Assembly: GCA_964036295.1 (NCBI GenBank)
Contig: OZ038464.1
Coordinates: 14,934,443-14,998,442, forward strand
Origin: Plumapathes pennacea
Taxonomy: Eukaryota; Cnidaria; Anthozoa; Antipatharia; Myriopathidae
DNA: 64,000 bases
Direction of reading: 5' to 3'
Made by a program: the position numbers and the translations under genes. The notes under the pieces were generated by a model. The model worked only from the letters and a program-made list of their open reading frames with translations, was not told where the DNA came from and ran no database searches. Each line of letters opens with the position of its first letter. Position 1 is the first letter of the stretch. Of the stretch, positions 33,608 through 42,877 are shown one piece after another.

Positions 33608-34256
33608 TTTACAATAACACGTCAGTTTCTCGCTTTGTGATTGGCTAATTTTCATTATCAATAAGAGGACAGACACATAAAATCGAGTGCTGACGACAGT
33701 GATTTGGACGAAGAAGCTTCAAATTTACCTCAGTTCCTGCAAAAGCGACATTCGGCATTTGAAGTAGAGAACCAGAAGTGTTCAGAGGCGAATTTCCTTG
33801 AGCTTTGTCTTGAAATTGTCGAGAAAACCGCAGCAGAAAAGCGTCTAGTTTCATTTCTTTCCAACTTCTTTGACAAAATTTTATTTTGCACGCGCCAAAT
33901 GCTCACGTCAAGCTGTCACTTTTTGGCCAATGAAATGTCGTGAATTTCAACCTCGACCAATTAGAAAGCGGGAAAAGTTGTTGACAACATTTCGGTCAAA
34001 TCGAACAAAATCCAGTTTTCTTGCGTGTTTTCCCCGCGTCGTCGCTTGAGTTTTGTTATTGTAAAAAACAAATTGACGTCAGTTTTTTATGTGTCTGTCC
34101 TCTTATTGATCATGAAACGCGTCATAACATTGTCAAAAAGTTGCGGATCCACTCGGCGAAGCGCCTCGTGGATCCACAACTTTTTGACAATGTTATGACG
34201 CGTTTCATGATCAATAAAAGGACAGACATATAAAAAACTGACGTCAATTTGTTAAA
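33608..34256. mobile_element. Fold-back DNA element, copy 2, inside LINE ORF2
   Basis: Nearly identical to 2776-3433. It lies between the codons for AVTI and YRSLINSPLFDYCDVA of LINE ORF2, so it came after the LINE. It lacks the ten bases GTGAATTCAG that copy 1 has at about 2885-2894. Confidence 0.9.
34069..34251. repeat. Large palindrome in fold-back copy 2, centre inverted
   Basis: The arms are the same as 3246-3428. The central segment including the flanking GGATCC sites is the exact reverse complement of that in copy 1 (TCGGCGAAGCGCCTC instead of GAGGCGCTTCGCCGA). Confidence 0.92.
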
Positions 34257-34779
34257 TACCGCTCATTAATTCTCCCCTTATTTGACTACTGTGATGTAGC
34301 CTTGGATACACTACCTAAAACGTCAGCCGAAAGACTGCAAAAACTACAGAATCGTGCAGCCCGGGTCATCACTCGTCAGGGGTACGAAGTCAGATTGCAT
34401 GAAATCCGTTCCGATCTAGGTTGGAATACGCTAGTTGAGAGACGCAACGAACACAAAGCTGTTGCTATGTTCAAGATACTTAATAACAAAGCGACAGTGA
34501 CGACAGTGATTTGGACGAAGAAGGTGAATTCAGTTCAAGATACTTAATAACAAAGCACCAGCTTACCTATCTGATCTGTTTAAATCTTATAGCGAAAACT
34601 TCAATTATAGCTTAAGAGGAAGGAACCAAAACCTTTCTCTTCCACTACCGAGAACGGAATATGGTAAAAAAAGTTTCAAGTACTGCGGCGCTAGACTTTG
34701 GAATGGATTAGCAAACAATCTGAAAGACAACCAAACATTAAAGTCGTTCAAAAAGGCTCTCTCATCTTCCTATCACTAG
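34257..34779 (+). pseudogene. LINE ORF2, C-terminal part
   Basis: Continues the reverse transcriptase with LDTLPKTSAERLQKLQNRAA, RVITRQGYEV, and after a 41-bp insertion resumes APAYLSDLFKSYSENF, then KSFKYCGARLWNGLANNLKD, ending SFKKALSSSYH and TAG. Several blocks match the other LINE tails in this window at the family level. Confidence 0.88.
34493..34533. repeat. 41-bp filler from the fold-back element between 23-bp direct repeats
   Basis: The inserted bases include GACGACAGTGATTTGGACGA and end GGTGAATTCAG, matching the interior of fold-back copy 1 (about 2863-2894). They are flanked by exact 23-bp copies of LINE sequence (34470-34492 and 34534-34556). The insertion and duplication break the LINE frame. 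Confidence 0.92.
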
Positions 34780-34969
34780 GAATTTAGGTTGCGCGATATA
34801 ATATTGGCAGTATAATGTTACTTATTCTATTTAGTAAGTTAAGTAGTACAATGTATTTAGATAGTTTTTAATATTGTATAATCAGTTAGCTTTATTTCGG
34901 CTTCCATGAAAAGCAATTTATTTTTTATTGATGGAATTCCGAGTTTAAATAAACGTCATTCATTCATTC

Positions 34970-35888
34970 ATACCTCTGGGAAGATACCAGGCCAAAAACG
35001 GACACCAAAGCCATGACGAACTTTAGCCGTAAACAATGATGATTTTGATATGCTTTACACTGTACATGACATCTGTTGCCTCGTGCATACTGTAGCTGTT
35101 TTATGGAGTTTTTTTCGCCGAAAGTATAACCGTTTTTGTGGCGAAAAATATCCATTCTCGCCGTTTAAGACTCAACGCTGCTCTGTGAATATACTACATG
35201 TTTTGCTGCGCGCGAGCGTGACAATTGTCAAAATGCTTCGGCTTATTGTACAGTGCCTGTTGAAATATTTCTTCCATTCGATCATGTAGCCTTTGTTTCA
35301 CAGTGGTAATTGTATACTAGAAATGAAAAATACACCGAAATAGTCCAAAGCACTGAGTTTGTTAGTCGCAAATGACTGAACACGCTGTGAACAAACCGCA
35401 ATGATATTGCAAACAAGTCTAATTTTACATTCCTCGCTTTCAATTTTATATTTGTTACGGAGCGGGAATACTCGAAAGCCTCATAGAAGAAACGCATTCA
35501 GTAAAAAAAAATGTACATAAGTATTGAGGCGAAGGCTAGATTATCGTGGCCTCTGATTAAGAAAAAGTGTTCGAAGAATCGACTGTGCATAAAAAGATTT
35601 CGTCATGCATTACTCTTTTCTGGCTGGTTGACCTTTCATTCCTTAGCTCAAAATGCATAGTCGCTCAACCTTTAAGAAGCAAGTGGAAGGAAGTGTAGTA
35701 TTGTAATGGCAATTTATAGTAGTTTCATTTGAGCAAGGTGTCAAATATGAAATTTTCTATACTGTATGATATTTTTCTGGTGAGAAACTGCAAGTCTTTT
35801 TTCGGAGTCTCGCTCTTGTCCCTTCCATTTAAGTTTCTTCTGGTCTCGACCCCACCTACGCCACGAGATCACTGGCAATCCAGTCTTG
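34970..35888 (+). mobile_element. Helitron X copy, 3' part (after the LINE)
   Basis: Resumes at ATACCTCTGGGAAGATACC and follows the 46001-47343 copy to its end. The terminal hairpin is ACTGGCAAT-CCAGT followed by CTTG (35885-35888) and TT, the CTTG variant of the X 3' end. Confidence 0.85.
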
Positions 35889-36007
35889 TTTGATATTAAA
35901 TACAAAATGGCGTAATGAAGAAAGCAAGCAAGAAGCCTCTCGCTTTTCTCGGCACGACCATAACTGTCAGCTAAATAAACGGTTTTACACAGCAACACTT
36001 ACGTTTA

Positions 36008-36359
36008 CTAGAAATACGATAATCGCAGATACCCCCTCACTCTGTCATTGATGGGACTTTTACTTTGGTACTCCCAACAAAAGTAGCTTTTGTTTTGACG
36101 AAATGTTGACTCAATCTTTTCTTCGAAGTCAAATGCTACACGCAAAGGAAGGAGAAAAAGAATGGTGTGTGTTATACGTCGAGTCGATTGCGTGACGAAG
36201 TACGTATTTCCCACGGTCGGCACGTCAAATTAATTCATACAGTCTGCCAAGCACGTTCTCAAAATTTAATACTCAAGTTTTGAAGTTGGTCGGCCGTCGT
36301 AGTACGGGAAAAAAGGAACGCTGATTTTCCAATTTTGAATTCATAGGCAGTACAATTAA
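36008..36359 (-). mobile_element. Helitron Z 3' fragment, minus strand
   Basis: The complement matches 52245-52594 of the full Z copy, ending TATCGTATTTCTAG. Homology breaks at a TTAA, where the element at 36360 begins. Confidence 0.8.
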
Positions 36360-37400
36360 GGTGATTCAATAGGGTTTTCCCTTGCGCGCAGCATTTTTTC
36401 CTTCATGAAATTAGAATTGCTCTATTTTAACTCGGTTTAATCCTATTAAAATTTACAGGGGTGATAGCATAATAGGCCAGCTATGCATAAACGAGTTTGT
36501 TTTACTCTAGAGCTGTTTCTATGGAAACGACATGCTTTTGAATTAAAGGTCTTTTCAACCCCTTTTGAACTCTTAGCTCTATTTTCTGGAGTTAGCCACG
36601 GTAAACTTTTCCGAAACTTTCAGTAAATATCAGAATTTTAATAAGGTAAAAATAGGTAAGAAAATAATTGGGGGTTACAAAGTTGGAATTTCCGCTATTT
36701 GGCAATTTTTGTTTTTTTGACAAAATATAAGTTCCAACTTGCAGAATTTATAGAAAATTCTATCTTTGTATCTTTGTTTGTGCGCACTTTAAAAAACATT
36801 CACCGAACGGAACCGGAGAAAACCAACCTGAAAGTTGTACTTTTTTGACACATGCTTACGTCAACAATCGCATTTTACCTGTGGAGCATGCGCACAACTG
36901 CATGTAAACACGAGGAGAAAGCAGCGATCGCACGCCGGCAAGTACAGCACGTTTTCTGGGTACGAAACTAAGGAAATAACACCATGCAGTTCCTGAAGTT
37001 GTCTTGAGAAGCTCTTACTAGATATGTCAGCTACGAATTATGCTGTGCGAGCTACTCTTGGCGAAGCCTCGAACGATTTGAGGGTGATCGCCGTTCAACA
37101 ACTCAATCCTATTCAAAGCCGTGAAGGCGTGAATACCGTTCGAAAGTCGTCAGTTCAAGCCGTTGTATGCCAATCTACTAGCTCCCAACAAGTTTGTTGG
37201 TAGTTGTGTTCCATCAAGTTCATTCATACTTATTCAGTACAGTTCGTGAATACTTAGTTTTGCGACTGCTCACTTGAGATAATATGCCAGACTGATACGG
37301 AATCAAACTCTGCAGGTTAGTAGGATTTGCAAAAGCTTCATAACAACGCCACTAATTGCTACGCCCCAACAAGCTTAGGATTGGACACGGTGTCTTCATC
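36360..37400. mobile_element. TTAA-target element R, partial copy inserted in Helitron Z
   Basis: Starts TTAA|GGTGATTCAATAGGG at a TTAA that is uninterrupted in Helitron Z at about 52247. The body at 36980-37345 matches 38180-38560 of the fuller copy, including CTAGCTCCCAACAAGTTTG. The copy is decayed: the ORF of the other copy is frameshifted here. Its right end is lost where a Helitron X fragment begins. Confidence 0.75.
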
Positions 37401-37411
37401 TTCGTCATATT

Positions 37412-37510
37412 ATTTTTTGCTCGCGGAGGCCTGGGCCCCAAGCGAGCTTAAAAACGCAAATTTTTCTTTTTCTTTTTTTTTGTCGGTCGAGAATCAGCAC
37501 ACGGAGTATT
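37412..37510 (+). mobile_element. 5' fragment of Helitron X
   Basis: TTTGCTCGCGGAGGCC...CGAGC followed by GTCGGTCGAGAATCAGCACACGG-type start sequence matches 22514-22600. The match stops there. A similar 5' scrap occurs at about 39312-39400 (TTTTGCTCGCGGGCGTGG). Confidence 0.65.
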
Positions 37511-37538
37511 TATCTTTGCTATCTACACGTTCTATTAA

Positions 37539-39088
37539 GGTGGCTCCAAAGGGTATTTCCCTGCACTTGCTCGTATTTAGTTTATGACACCAAAACCGTC
37601 ATATTTTCATTTCATTATATTCTTTCTTGATCAAATTTGCAGGGTAGATGTTTCGAAAGGTCTCTTGCGTATACGTCTTACTTTTGTTACTCTAGTGTGG
37701 TTTCTATGGAAACAATACGTCCTTGAAATAAAGGTCTTCTACCCCGTTTTCAAACTCTCTGCTCTATTTTCTCGAGTTTTCTTCGGTGAATTTTTCTGAA
37801 ACTTTCAGTATGTTTAGAAATTTGTATAAGGTAAACATAACTGTGAAAAAAAGTTGGGGTTAGAGCGGATTCTGAGCTAATTGGCAATTTATATTTTTTG
37901 CAAATAAAAAAAATTCTGCTCCATGAACTTTCATTAAAATCAAATATTACAAAGCCGGATATAATCTTCGTTTGCCTGCAAAATTTAAGACAGATTCACC
38001 GAAGGAAACTCGAGAAAAATGCAAAGAAAAACGTGATATTTTACGTGCGTATTGCGCCATCAAATGCAAAATAATGACTTGACAAGATCGACAAGTGCGC
38101 ATGCGTTAGCCGTAATGTGTGCATGTAAACACCAGGAGAAAGCGGCGATCGCACGCCTGCAAGTACAGCAAGTTTTCTTGGTGCGAAGCTAAAAGGAAAC
38201 ACCATGCAATTCCTGAATTTCTGTCTTGAGAAGCTCGTATTGGATATGTCAGCCACGAATTATGCTGTGCGAACTACTGTTAGCGAAGTCTCGAACAAGT
38301 TGAGGGTGATAGCTGTTCAACAACTCAGTCCTTTTCAATACAAAGCCGTGAAGACAGTTCGAAAGTCGTCAGTTCAAGCCGTCGAATGCTACTCCACTAG
38401 CTCCCAACAAGTTTGTTGGCAGTTGTGTCCCATCAAGTTCATTCATACTTATTCAGTACAGTTCGTGAATGTTTAGCTTTGCGACTGCTCACCTGAGATA
38501 ATATGCCACAGACTGACACACGGGATCAAACTCTGCAGGTTAGTAGGATTTGCAGAGCTTCATAACAACGCCAATAATTTCTGTCTAAGTTTGCTTACTT
38601 CCAAGAATTGCTGTCAGTGTTGTGACTAGGCCGAATGTACTGGTTTGTCCATTGCAACTGATGATTGCCGAAATGACCGTTCGAGCCGTGTTTGTGACGA
38701 CTGTTCATTTCAAAGTCAAACAGAATAAAATCTGAATTGTAGAACTTCTTCATCGTTGTGTTGCTTGTTTAGTTATTGGCCTGACAGGATGTGCAGAAAC
38801 AATACTTTCAAACTAATTCAGTAGAGTTATATACATTCGAAGGTAAAGTGATAAAGATCGGCGATCAAGTAAAGCCAGCGTGTACTTAGTTTGATTGAAA
38901 GGCTTTCAAGTTTGGTTTCTTCGTGACTCGAAGAACCGTGCACGCATCGTAAACTGTTTTTACTCCGAGATTTTAGGATTTCCTGTTAAATTCAGATTTC
39001 CTCCAGAGAATTACGAAAGTCGGGTTTTTATTTCATTGTGATTTTGGTGCCCACGCGAAATTGCGTCTGAAAACCCTATGGAGCCACC
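37539..39088. mobile_element. TTAA-target element R, full-length copy
   Basis: A 1,550-bp element between two TTAA (37535-37538 and 39089-39092). The ends are inverted, GGTGGCTCCAAAGGGT and, inward from the right, GGTGGCTCCATAGGGT. TTAA duplications suggest Kolobok or piggyBac ancestry. It has no transposase, only the 90-codon ORF at 38204-38476. Confidence 0.82.
38204..38476 (+). CDS. Unknown 90-residue ORF in element R
   Basis: ATG in a reasonable context (ACCATGC). It reads MQFLNFCLEKLVLDMSATNY, then RVIAVQQLSPFQYKAV, RKSSVQAVECYSTSSQQVCW and IHTYSVQFVNV. The partial copy near 37000-37260 keeps SATNYAVR, LRVIAVQQL and KSSVQAV at the amino-acid level despite a shifted start, which hints at past coding. 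No known domain. Confidence 0.35.
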   Translation: MQFLNFCLEKLVLDMSATNYAVRTTVSEVSNKLRVIAVQQLSPFQYKAVKTVRKSSVQAVECYSTSSQQVCWQLCPIKFIHTYSVQFVNV

Positions 39089-39195
39089 TTAAGTGCTCAA
39101 TTTTAGATATAGGTATTCCTGTGAAGAGCTAGGCGGTCTATAAATATTTGCCACAATAAAGGGTTTAGTGTATCTAACGATCAATAATAACTGAT

Positions 39196-39310
39196 TTGGG
39201 CTTTGCTGAATTACAGGTGTACGTGGCTCCACCCCGCCTGAGGTAACACTGAAATAACTTAAACTGAGTACTGTAGTAGATGTTCAAAACCATAAAATAC
39301 ATTCCGCCGA
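39196..39310 (+). repeat. Duplicated host segment (pair with 48005-48120)
   Basis: GCTGAATTACAG...GTACTGTAGTAGATGTTC and ATGTTCAAAACCATAAAA are shared with 48010-48105. With the 42117-42535 / 48665-49085 pair this shows a segmental duplication of the 3' part of the host gene, later expanded in this copy by transposons. Confidence 0.65.
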
Positions 39311-39400
39311 TTTTTTGCTCGCGGGCGTGGCCCGTCGAGCTTAAAATCACTCGCCGTATCTTTTCTGTCATTTTATTTTGAAGCTATCTGCATATATGCA

Positions 39401-39974
39401 AATAGCTTCTATGTCATCGCCTTGGACAAACTACCGTTCGGCCCATCTCATTAGGTCAATAAAATGTTCCCCCTCTAGGTGGCAAAAACTTCTGAGGGGG
39501 GAGGGGCATGAAGTGTTATCTATATAAAAGCCGCCGTGGTGCAGGACCTGTGAGAAAGTTTGTCTTTTATTATCTACTTAACAAAAAGAATGCACAGAGA
39601 GATTTCCAGTAAAGGGTTTCCGTGCTAATGTTATAACTTGGCGACAGAATGTCAAAGGCTAAATTACCTCTCCAGGGAGGGGTCTTCTAAATATGGCTCT
39701 TTCGCACGTGGAGAATCAAGGCACTATTTAATGGCGGCTATATGAGTGTTGCCGATTCTTTGGTTGTATGTGGAAATCTGCTCCCTCTCAGCCTCTCGCC
39801 GACATATCCGTAGTATGGCAAACAGGCGACACAGATTCGCATTTAGAGCGACATTTCTGGACACATTTGCGAATATACGCTCCGCTCACAAAAGAAGGAA
39901 CACAGCTGTATGGTGTGACCATGACATATGTTTTGGCAAAGGTAAAAGCTTATTCCGAGTTTTTTGCGTTCGCT
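39401..39974. other. No gene recognised
   Basis: Short ORFs only (39746-39995 in two frames). No domain or repeat shared with the rest of the window. Confidence 0.4.
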
Positions 39975-40445
39975 GATATGTTTGTTGACACATGATTTCA
40001 TGACATAATTGCAGATGTAGATCGACTGTGGTATGTCTAAGTTGTTTGTTTATAAAATTGTCTTGAGCGGATTCTGTCGCTAATGAAATCGACAAGAAAT
40101 TTTACTGTGAATCCTTTTCACCACCGTTCGAATAGCATGAGAAACAGGTTTGTTGGCTGGAGTGTGTTACGTTACAAAACTATTATAACGAGTCAAAATC
40201 CGGTTTACCTCGCATGATATGTTTGTTGACACATGATTTCATGACAAAATTATTGCAGATGCAGATCGACTGTGGTATGTCTAAGTTGTTTGTTTATAAA
40301 AGTAAAAGCGGGTTTTGTCGCTAATGAAAAATCGACAGGAAATTTTACTGTGAATCCTTTTCACCACGAAGAGCACGAGAAACAGATTTGCTTGGCTGGA
40401 GTGTGTTACGTTAACACGAAACTATTATAACGAATCAAAATCTGG
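39975..40445. repeat. Tandem duplication of ~236 bp
   Basis: GATATGTTTGTTGACACATG begins both copies (39975 and about 40215), and the match continues through ATCGACTGTGGTATGTC and TTTTACTGTGAATCC to the second copy's end near 40445. Copies differ by small indels. Confidence 0.8.
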
Positions 40446-40565
40446 CTTACCTCGCAGAAATTTACAGAACGACTTGAAATATTTTGGCAAGCTGTACTTT
40501 GCTCCTTTTATGTCGATGCATTTGTGTTTGGTCATGCATAGTACGTTGCTGGCATAGTATAAAAT

Positions 40566-40696
40566 CCCGATCAAACGGTGATAATATTCAATGGTAGTTC
40601 GAACTCTCACGCCCGTTTTAACACGAACTATCATGAACTATCATGCACTATCATAGACGAGCATCAACTAGCAAATAGCTTCACGTACGCTTTGCT
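40566..40696. mobile_element. Truncated relative of the 9712 MITE
   Basis: Left end TCCCGATCAAACGGTGAT and internal GAACTATCATGAACTATC repeats resemble the 144-bp MITE at 9712-9855. The right end is missing; a palindrome follows directly. Confidence 0.65.
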
Positions 40697-40780
40697 AGTC
40701 TGCTCGCAGCCGTTTTTGTGGTCGCAACACTTTGTGGGGGCACGAAGTGTTGCGACCACAAAAACGGCTGCGAGCAGACT
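40697..40780. repeat. 84-bp palindrome at the start of a Helitron X copy
   Basis: AGTCTGCTCGCAGCCGTTTT and its complement enclose a short centre (TGTGGGGGCAC); the stem is about 36 bp and perfect. It replaces the normal 5' end of the adjoining Helitron X copy (GCACACGGTGATTGG starts at 40781). Confidence 0.9.
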
Positions 40781-42116
40781 GCACACGGTGATTGGTTCAG
40801 ATTATCACGTGCAAAGTGATGACGTAATTGACTTCGCTAAACAACTCGAGATGTGGCCAGTGAATTGCTCGTTACTTGTGTGCAAAAGTTAACTGCATCC
40901 CATCCAAACTAAACAGCATTTGGCTCTGTGGAATATGCACGGATAAACTGGATTTTCGGGAACGATTTTGGCTCGGGTTCACCGCGGAAGCTTTGAGAAT
41001 AGCCGTAAACAAATGTTTAATGGATACCGCTGGGGGATTGCAAATATCTCTGTCGCCGATAAGTATGTAGTCCCGACGAAACTTTCTGTGGCGACACGCA
41101 ATACTTTTGGGAAGATAACAGGGCGAAAACAGAAACCAAAGCCACGGTCAGCTTTAGTCGTAAAACAATGACGCTTTATGCTTTACTCTGTACATGACAT
41201 CTGTTGCCTCATAAAATTCTTCTGCGTATCGTACATTGCCTGTTCAAGTGTTCTTTCATTCGATCATGTAGCCTTTGTTTCGCAATGGTCATTGAATACC
41301 AGAAATGAAAAATACACCGAAATAATTCTGAGGATTGAGTTTGCAGTCACAAATGGACTGAACACACTGTGAACAAAACCGCAATAATATTTTAAACATC
41401 TCTCGTGTGACATTCCTCGCTGTCAATTTTATATTTGTTACAGAGCACGAATACTCGAAAGCCTGATAGAAAAAACGTATTGAGTTAATAAAAGAAAACA
41501 CATAAGTAGTGAAGCGAAAATGTTAACTGCATCCCATTCAAACTAAACACCATTTGGCTCTGTGGAACATGTATGCATGGATAAACTAAAAGATTTTGGC
41601 TCACGTTCACCGCGGAAGCTTTGAGAATAGCCGTAAACAAATGTTTGATGGATACCGCTGGGGGATTGCAAATATCTCTGTCGCCGATAAATATTTAGTC
41701 CCGACGAAACTTTCTGTGGCGACACGAAATACTTTTGGGAAGATAACAGGGCGAAAACAGAAACCAAACCTACGGTCAGCTTTAGCCGTAAAACAATGAC
41801 GCTTCATGCTTTACTCTGTACATGACATCTGTTGCCTCATAAAATTCTTCTGCGTATCGTACATTGCCTGTTGATGAATGTTGATGAATGTAAAACAAGC
41901 AAGCAAGTGTACGAGTGTTGTAATGATAATTTATAGTTTAATCAGGTTTCATTTGAGCAAGATGTCAACAACCAAGTTCTCTATACTGTGTGATATTTTT
42001 CTGGTGAGAAACTGGAAATATCTCTTGGAAGTTCCGCTCTTGTCCCTACTTCCATTTTAGTATATTCTGGTCTCGACGCAACTCACGCCACGAGCTCACT
42101 GGCAACGCCAGTCTAG
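40781..42116 (+). mobile_element. Helitron X copy with internal partial duplication
   Basis: Runs from GCACACGGTGATTGG to the terminal hairpin ACTGGC-AAC-GCCAGT, CTAG (42113-42116), then TTGC. The first part, from GTTAACTGCATCCC onward, occurs twice (from 40889 and from 41522), so about 630 bp is tandemly duplicated. The paralogous segment at 48664/48665 reads GTTA|TTGCTTCTGC and is the empty site, giving the A|T target expected for Helitrons. Confidence 0.87.
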
Positions 42117-42535
42117 TTGCTTCTGCTTTTCACAGTCTATTGTATAGCTGGCTTGACTTTTTGTCTTTTCCAGAGTTTATGCGACAGTACGGTGCAGTAT
42201 TCGATGCATAGTAGCCTGTTGAAAGTTTGATTCCTTGTCGAGTTAGATGTTTATCATTTTCACCCCAGAAACAGGAGTCAGCAAATCGCAAGAAAATCAA
42301 AGCTGACAACAGCTACAGAGAAATCTACAGTTATCACTTGAGGTAGTTCATTCGCCGTCATTTCTCACCTGGTTAAATCTTGCTATAGAACCGGGACCAT
42401 TTCAGTCCAAACGTAGTCTTGAAATTTTCACACACCACAAATGACTACAGAAAACGAGGGACAGCATGTGTGTGGTACGAGTAGCGACCAAACTCTAATA
42501 ATTGAAGTCAGGAAAATGTGACACGAGATGTTAAG
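42117..42535 (+). repeat. Duplicated host segment around a terminal exon (pair with 48665-49085)
   Basis: About 420 bp is shared with 48665-49085, including acceptor-like TTTTCCAG, the short exon with stop codon, a block reading KQESANRKKIKADNSYREI and GAACCGGGACCATTTCAGTC. Several of the differences inside the reading frames are synonymous. Confidence 0.85.
42174..42211 (+). CDS. Short terminal exon (stop) of the kinase/SH3 gene
   Basis: After the acceptor TCTTTTCCAG, phase 1 reads (E)FMRQYGAVFDA and stop. It fits phase 1 from 28434. A second copy at 48723-48760 encodes the same peptide with Ile for Phe, and two of its changes are synonymous. It would give a short protein lacking ankyrin repeats. 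It is a candidate based on phase, acceptor and conservation. Confidence 0.45.
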
Positions 42536-42589
42536 TAATTATTGAACCAGCCGAGGAAAATATTGTGATTTGCCAGTGGCGAACAGATC
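42536..42589. repeat. Left arm of an inverted repeat split by a SINE and a Helitron
   Basis: TATTGTGATTTGCCAGTG (42561-42578) and its neighbourhood match the complement of about 45715-45775. The two arms formed a hairpin-like element before the SINE inserted between them. Confidence 0.7.
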
Positions 42590-42595
42590 AATAAG

Positions 42596-42877
42596 GAGGC
42601 AGTATGGCCGAGTGGCTAGAACGCCGGACTTGAAATCCGGAGGTCCCAGGTTCAAGTCCCGCTCTTACCACTAGCTGAATTTGCAGCACGGTAGCCCTGA
42701 GTTCAAATCCTCGGCCACCCTATGTAAATAGCCAACTGGTTAGCCTCCGACCAGTTGGGATTCTTAACAAATTTACGTTCAGTTTATGATATTTGGTTTC
42801 TGCATTTCAAGTCTCCCCAATTAGCACGGCTGTACTAAATACATTGAGACTTAAATAAAGTGATTTATTTTATTTTA
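42596..42877 (+). mobile_element. tRNA-Ser-derived SINE
   Basis: The head resembles tRNA-Ser: TATGGCCGAGTGGCTAGAAC (A box region), anticodon arm CCGGACTTGAAATCCGG with TGA in the loop, and GGTTCAAGTCC (B box). The acceptor arm does not pair and the long variable arm is missing, so it is not a functional tRNA. A second B-box-like GAGTTCAAATCC follows at about 42701. The body ends in TTAAATAAAGTG and an ATTTT-type tail. AATAAG before the head (42590-42595) recurs at 45709-45714, after the Helitron that sits in the tail, as a target duplication. Confidence 0.82.

Larger units (their letters stand above)
29811..34969 (+). mobile_element. Near full-length CR1-like LINE
   Basis: A 5.2-kb insertion into a Helitron X copy. 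It has ORF1 (29879-31186) with a coiled coil and esterase domain, ORF2 (31196-34779) with AP endonuclease and reverse transcriptase, a short 3' UTR and a (ATTC)n tail at 34957-34969. The ORF1 esterase is a known feature of CR1 elements. ORF2 is dead: an internal amber stop, endonuclease frameshifts, a fold-back insertion (33608-34256) and a 41-bp filler (34493-34533). The short 5' UTR of about 70 bp suggests the start is complete or nearly so. Confidence 0.92.

Noticed and set aside
32033..33640. Independent 535-codon gene
   Set aside because: It is in the same frame as 31196-32032, separated only by one TAG, and is the reverse-transcriptase part of the LINE; its last codons are from the fold-back insertion.
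39975..40445. Possible CRISPR-like direct repeats
   Set aside because: Only two long copies of about 236 bp with indels, no short regularly spaced repeats; an ordinary tandem duplication in an animal genome.
42598..42671. tRNA-Ser (TGA) gene
   Set aside because: A box, B box and anticodon arm are recognisable, but the acceptor stem does not pair, the long variable arm is missing, and a SINE body with tail follows. Annotated as a SINE head.
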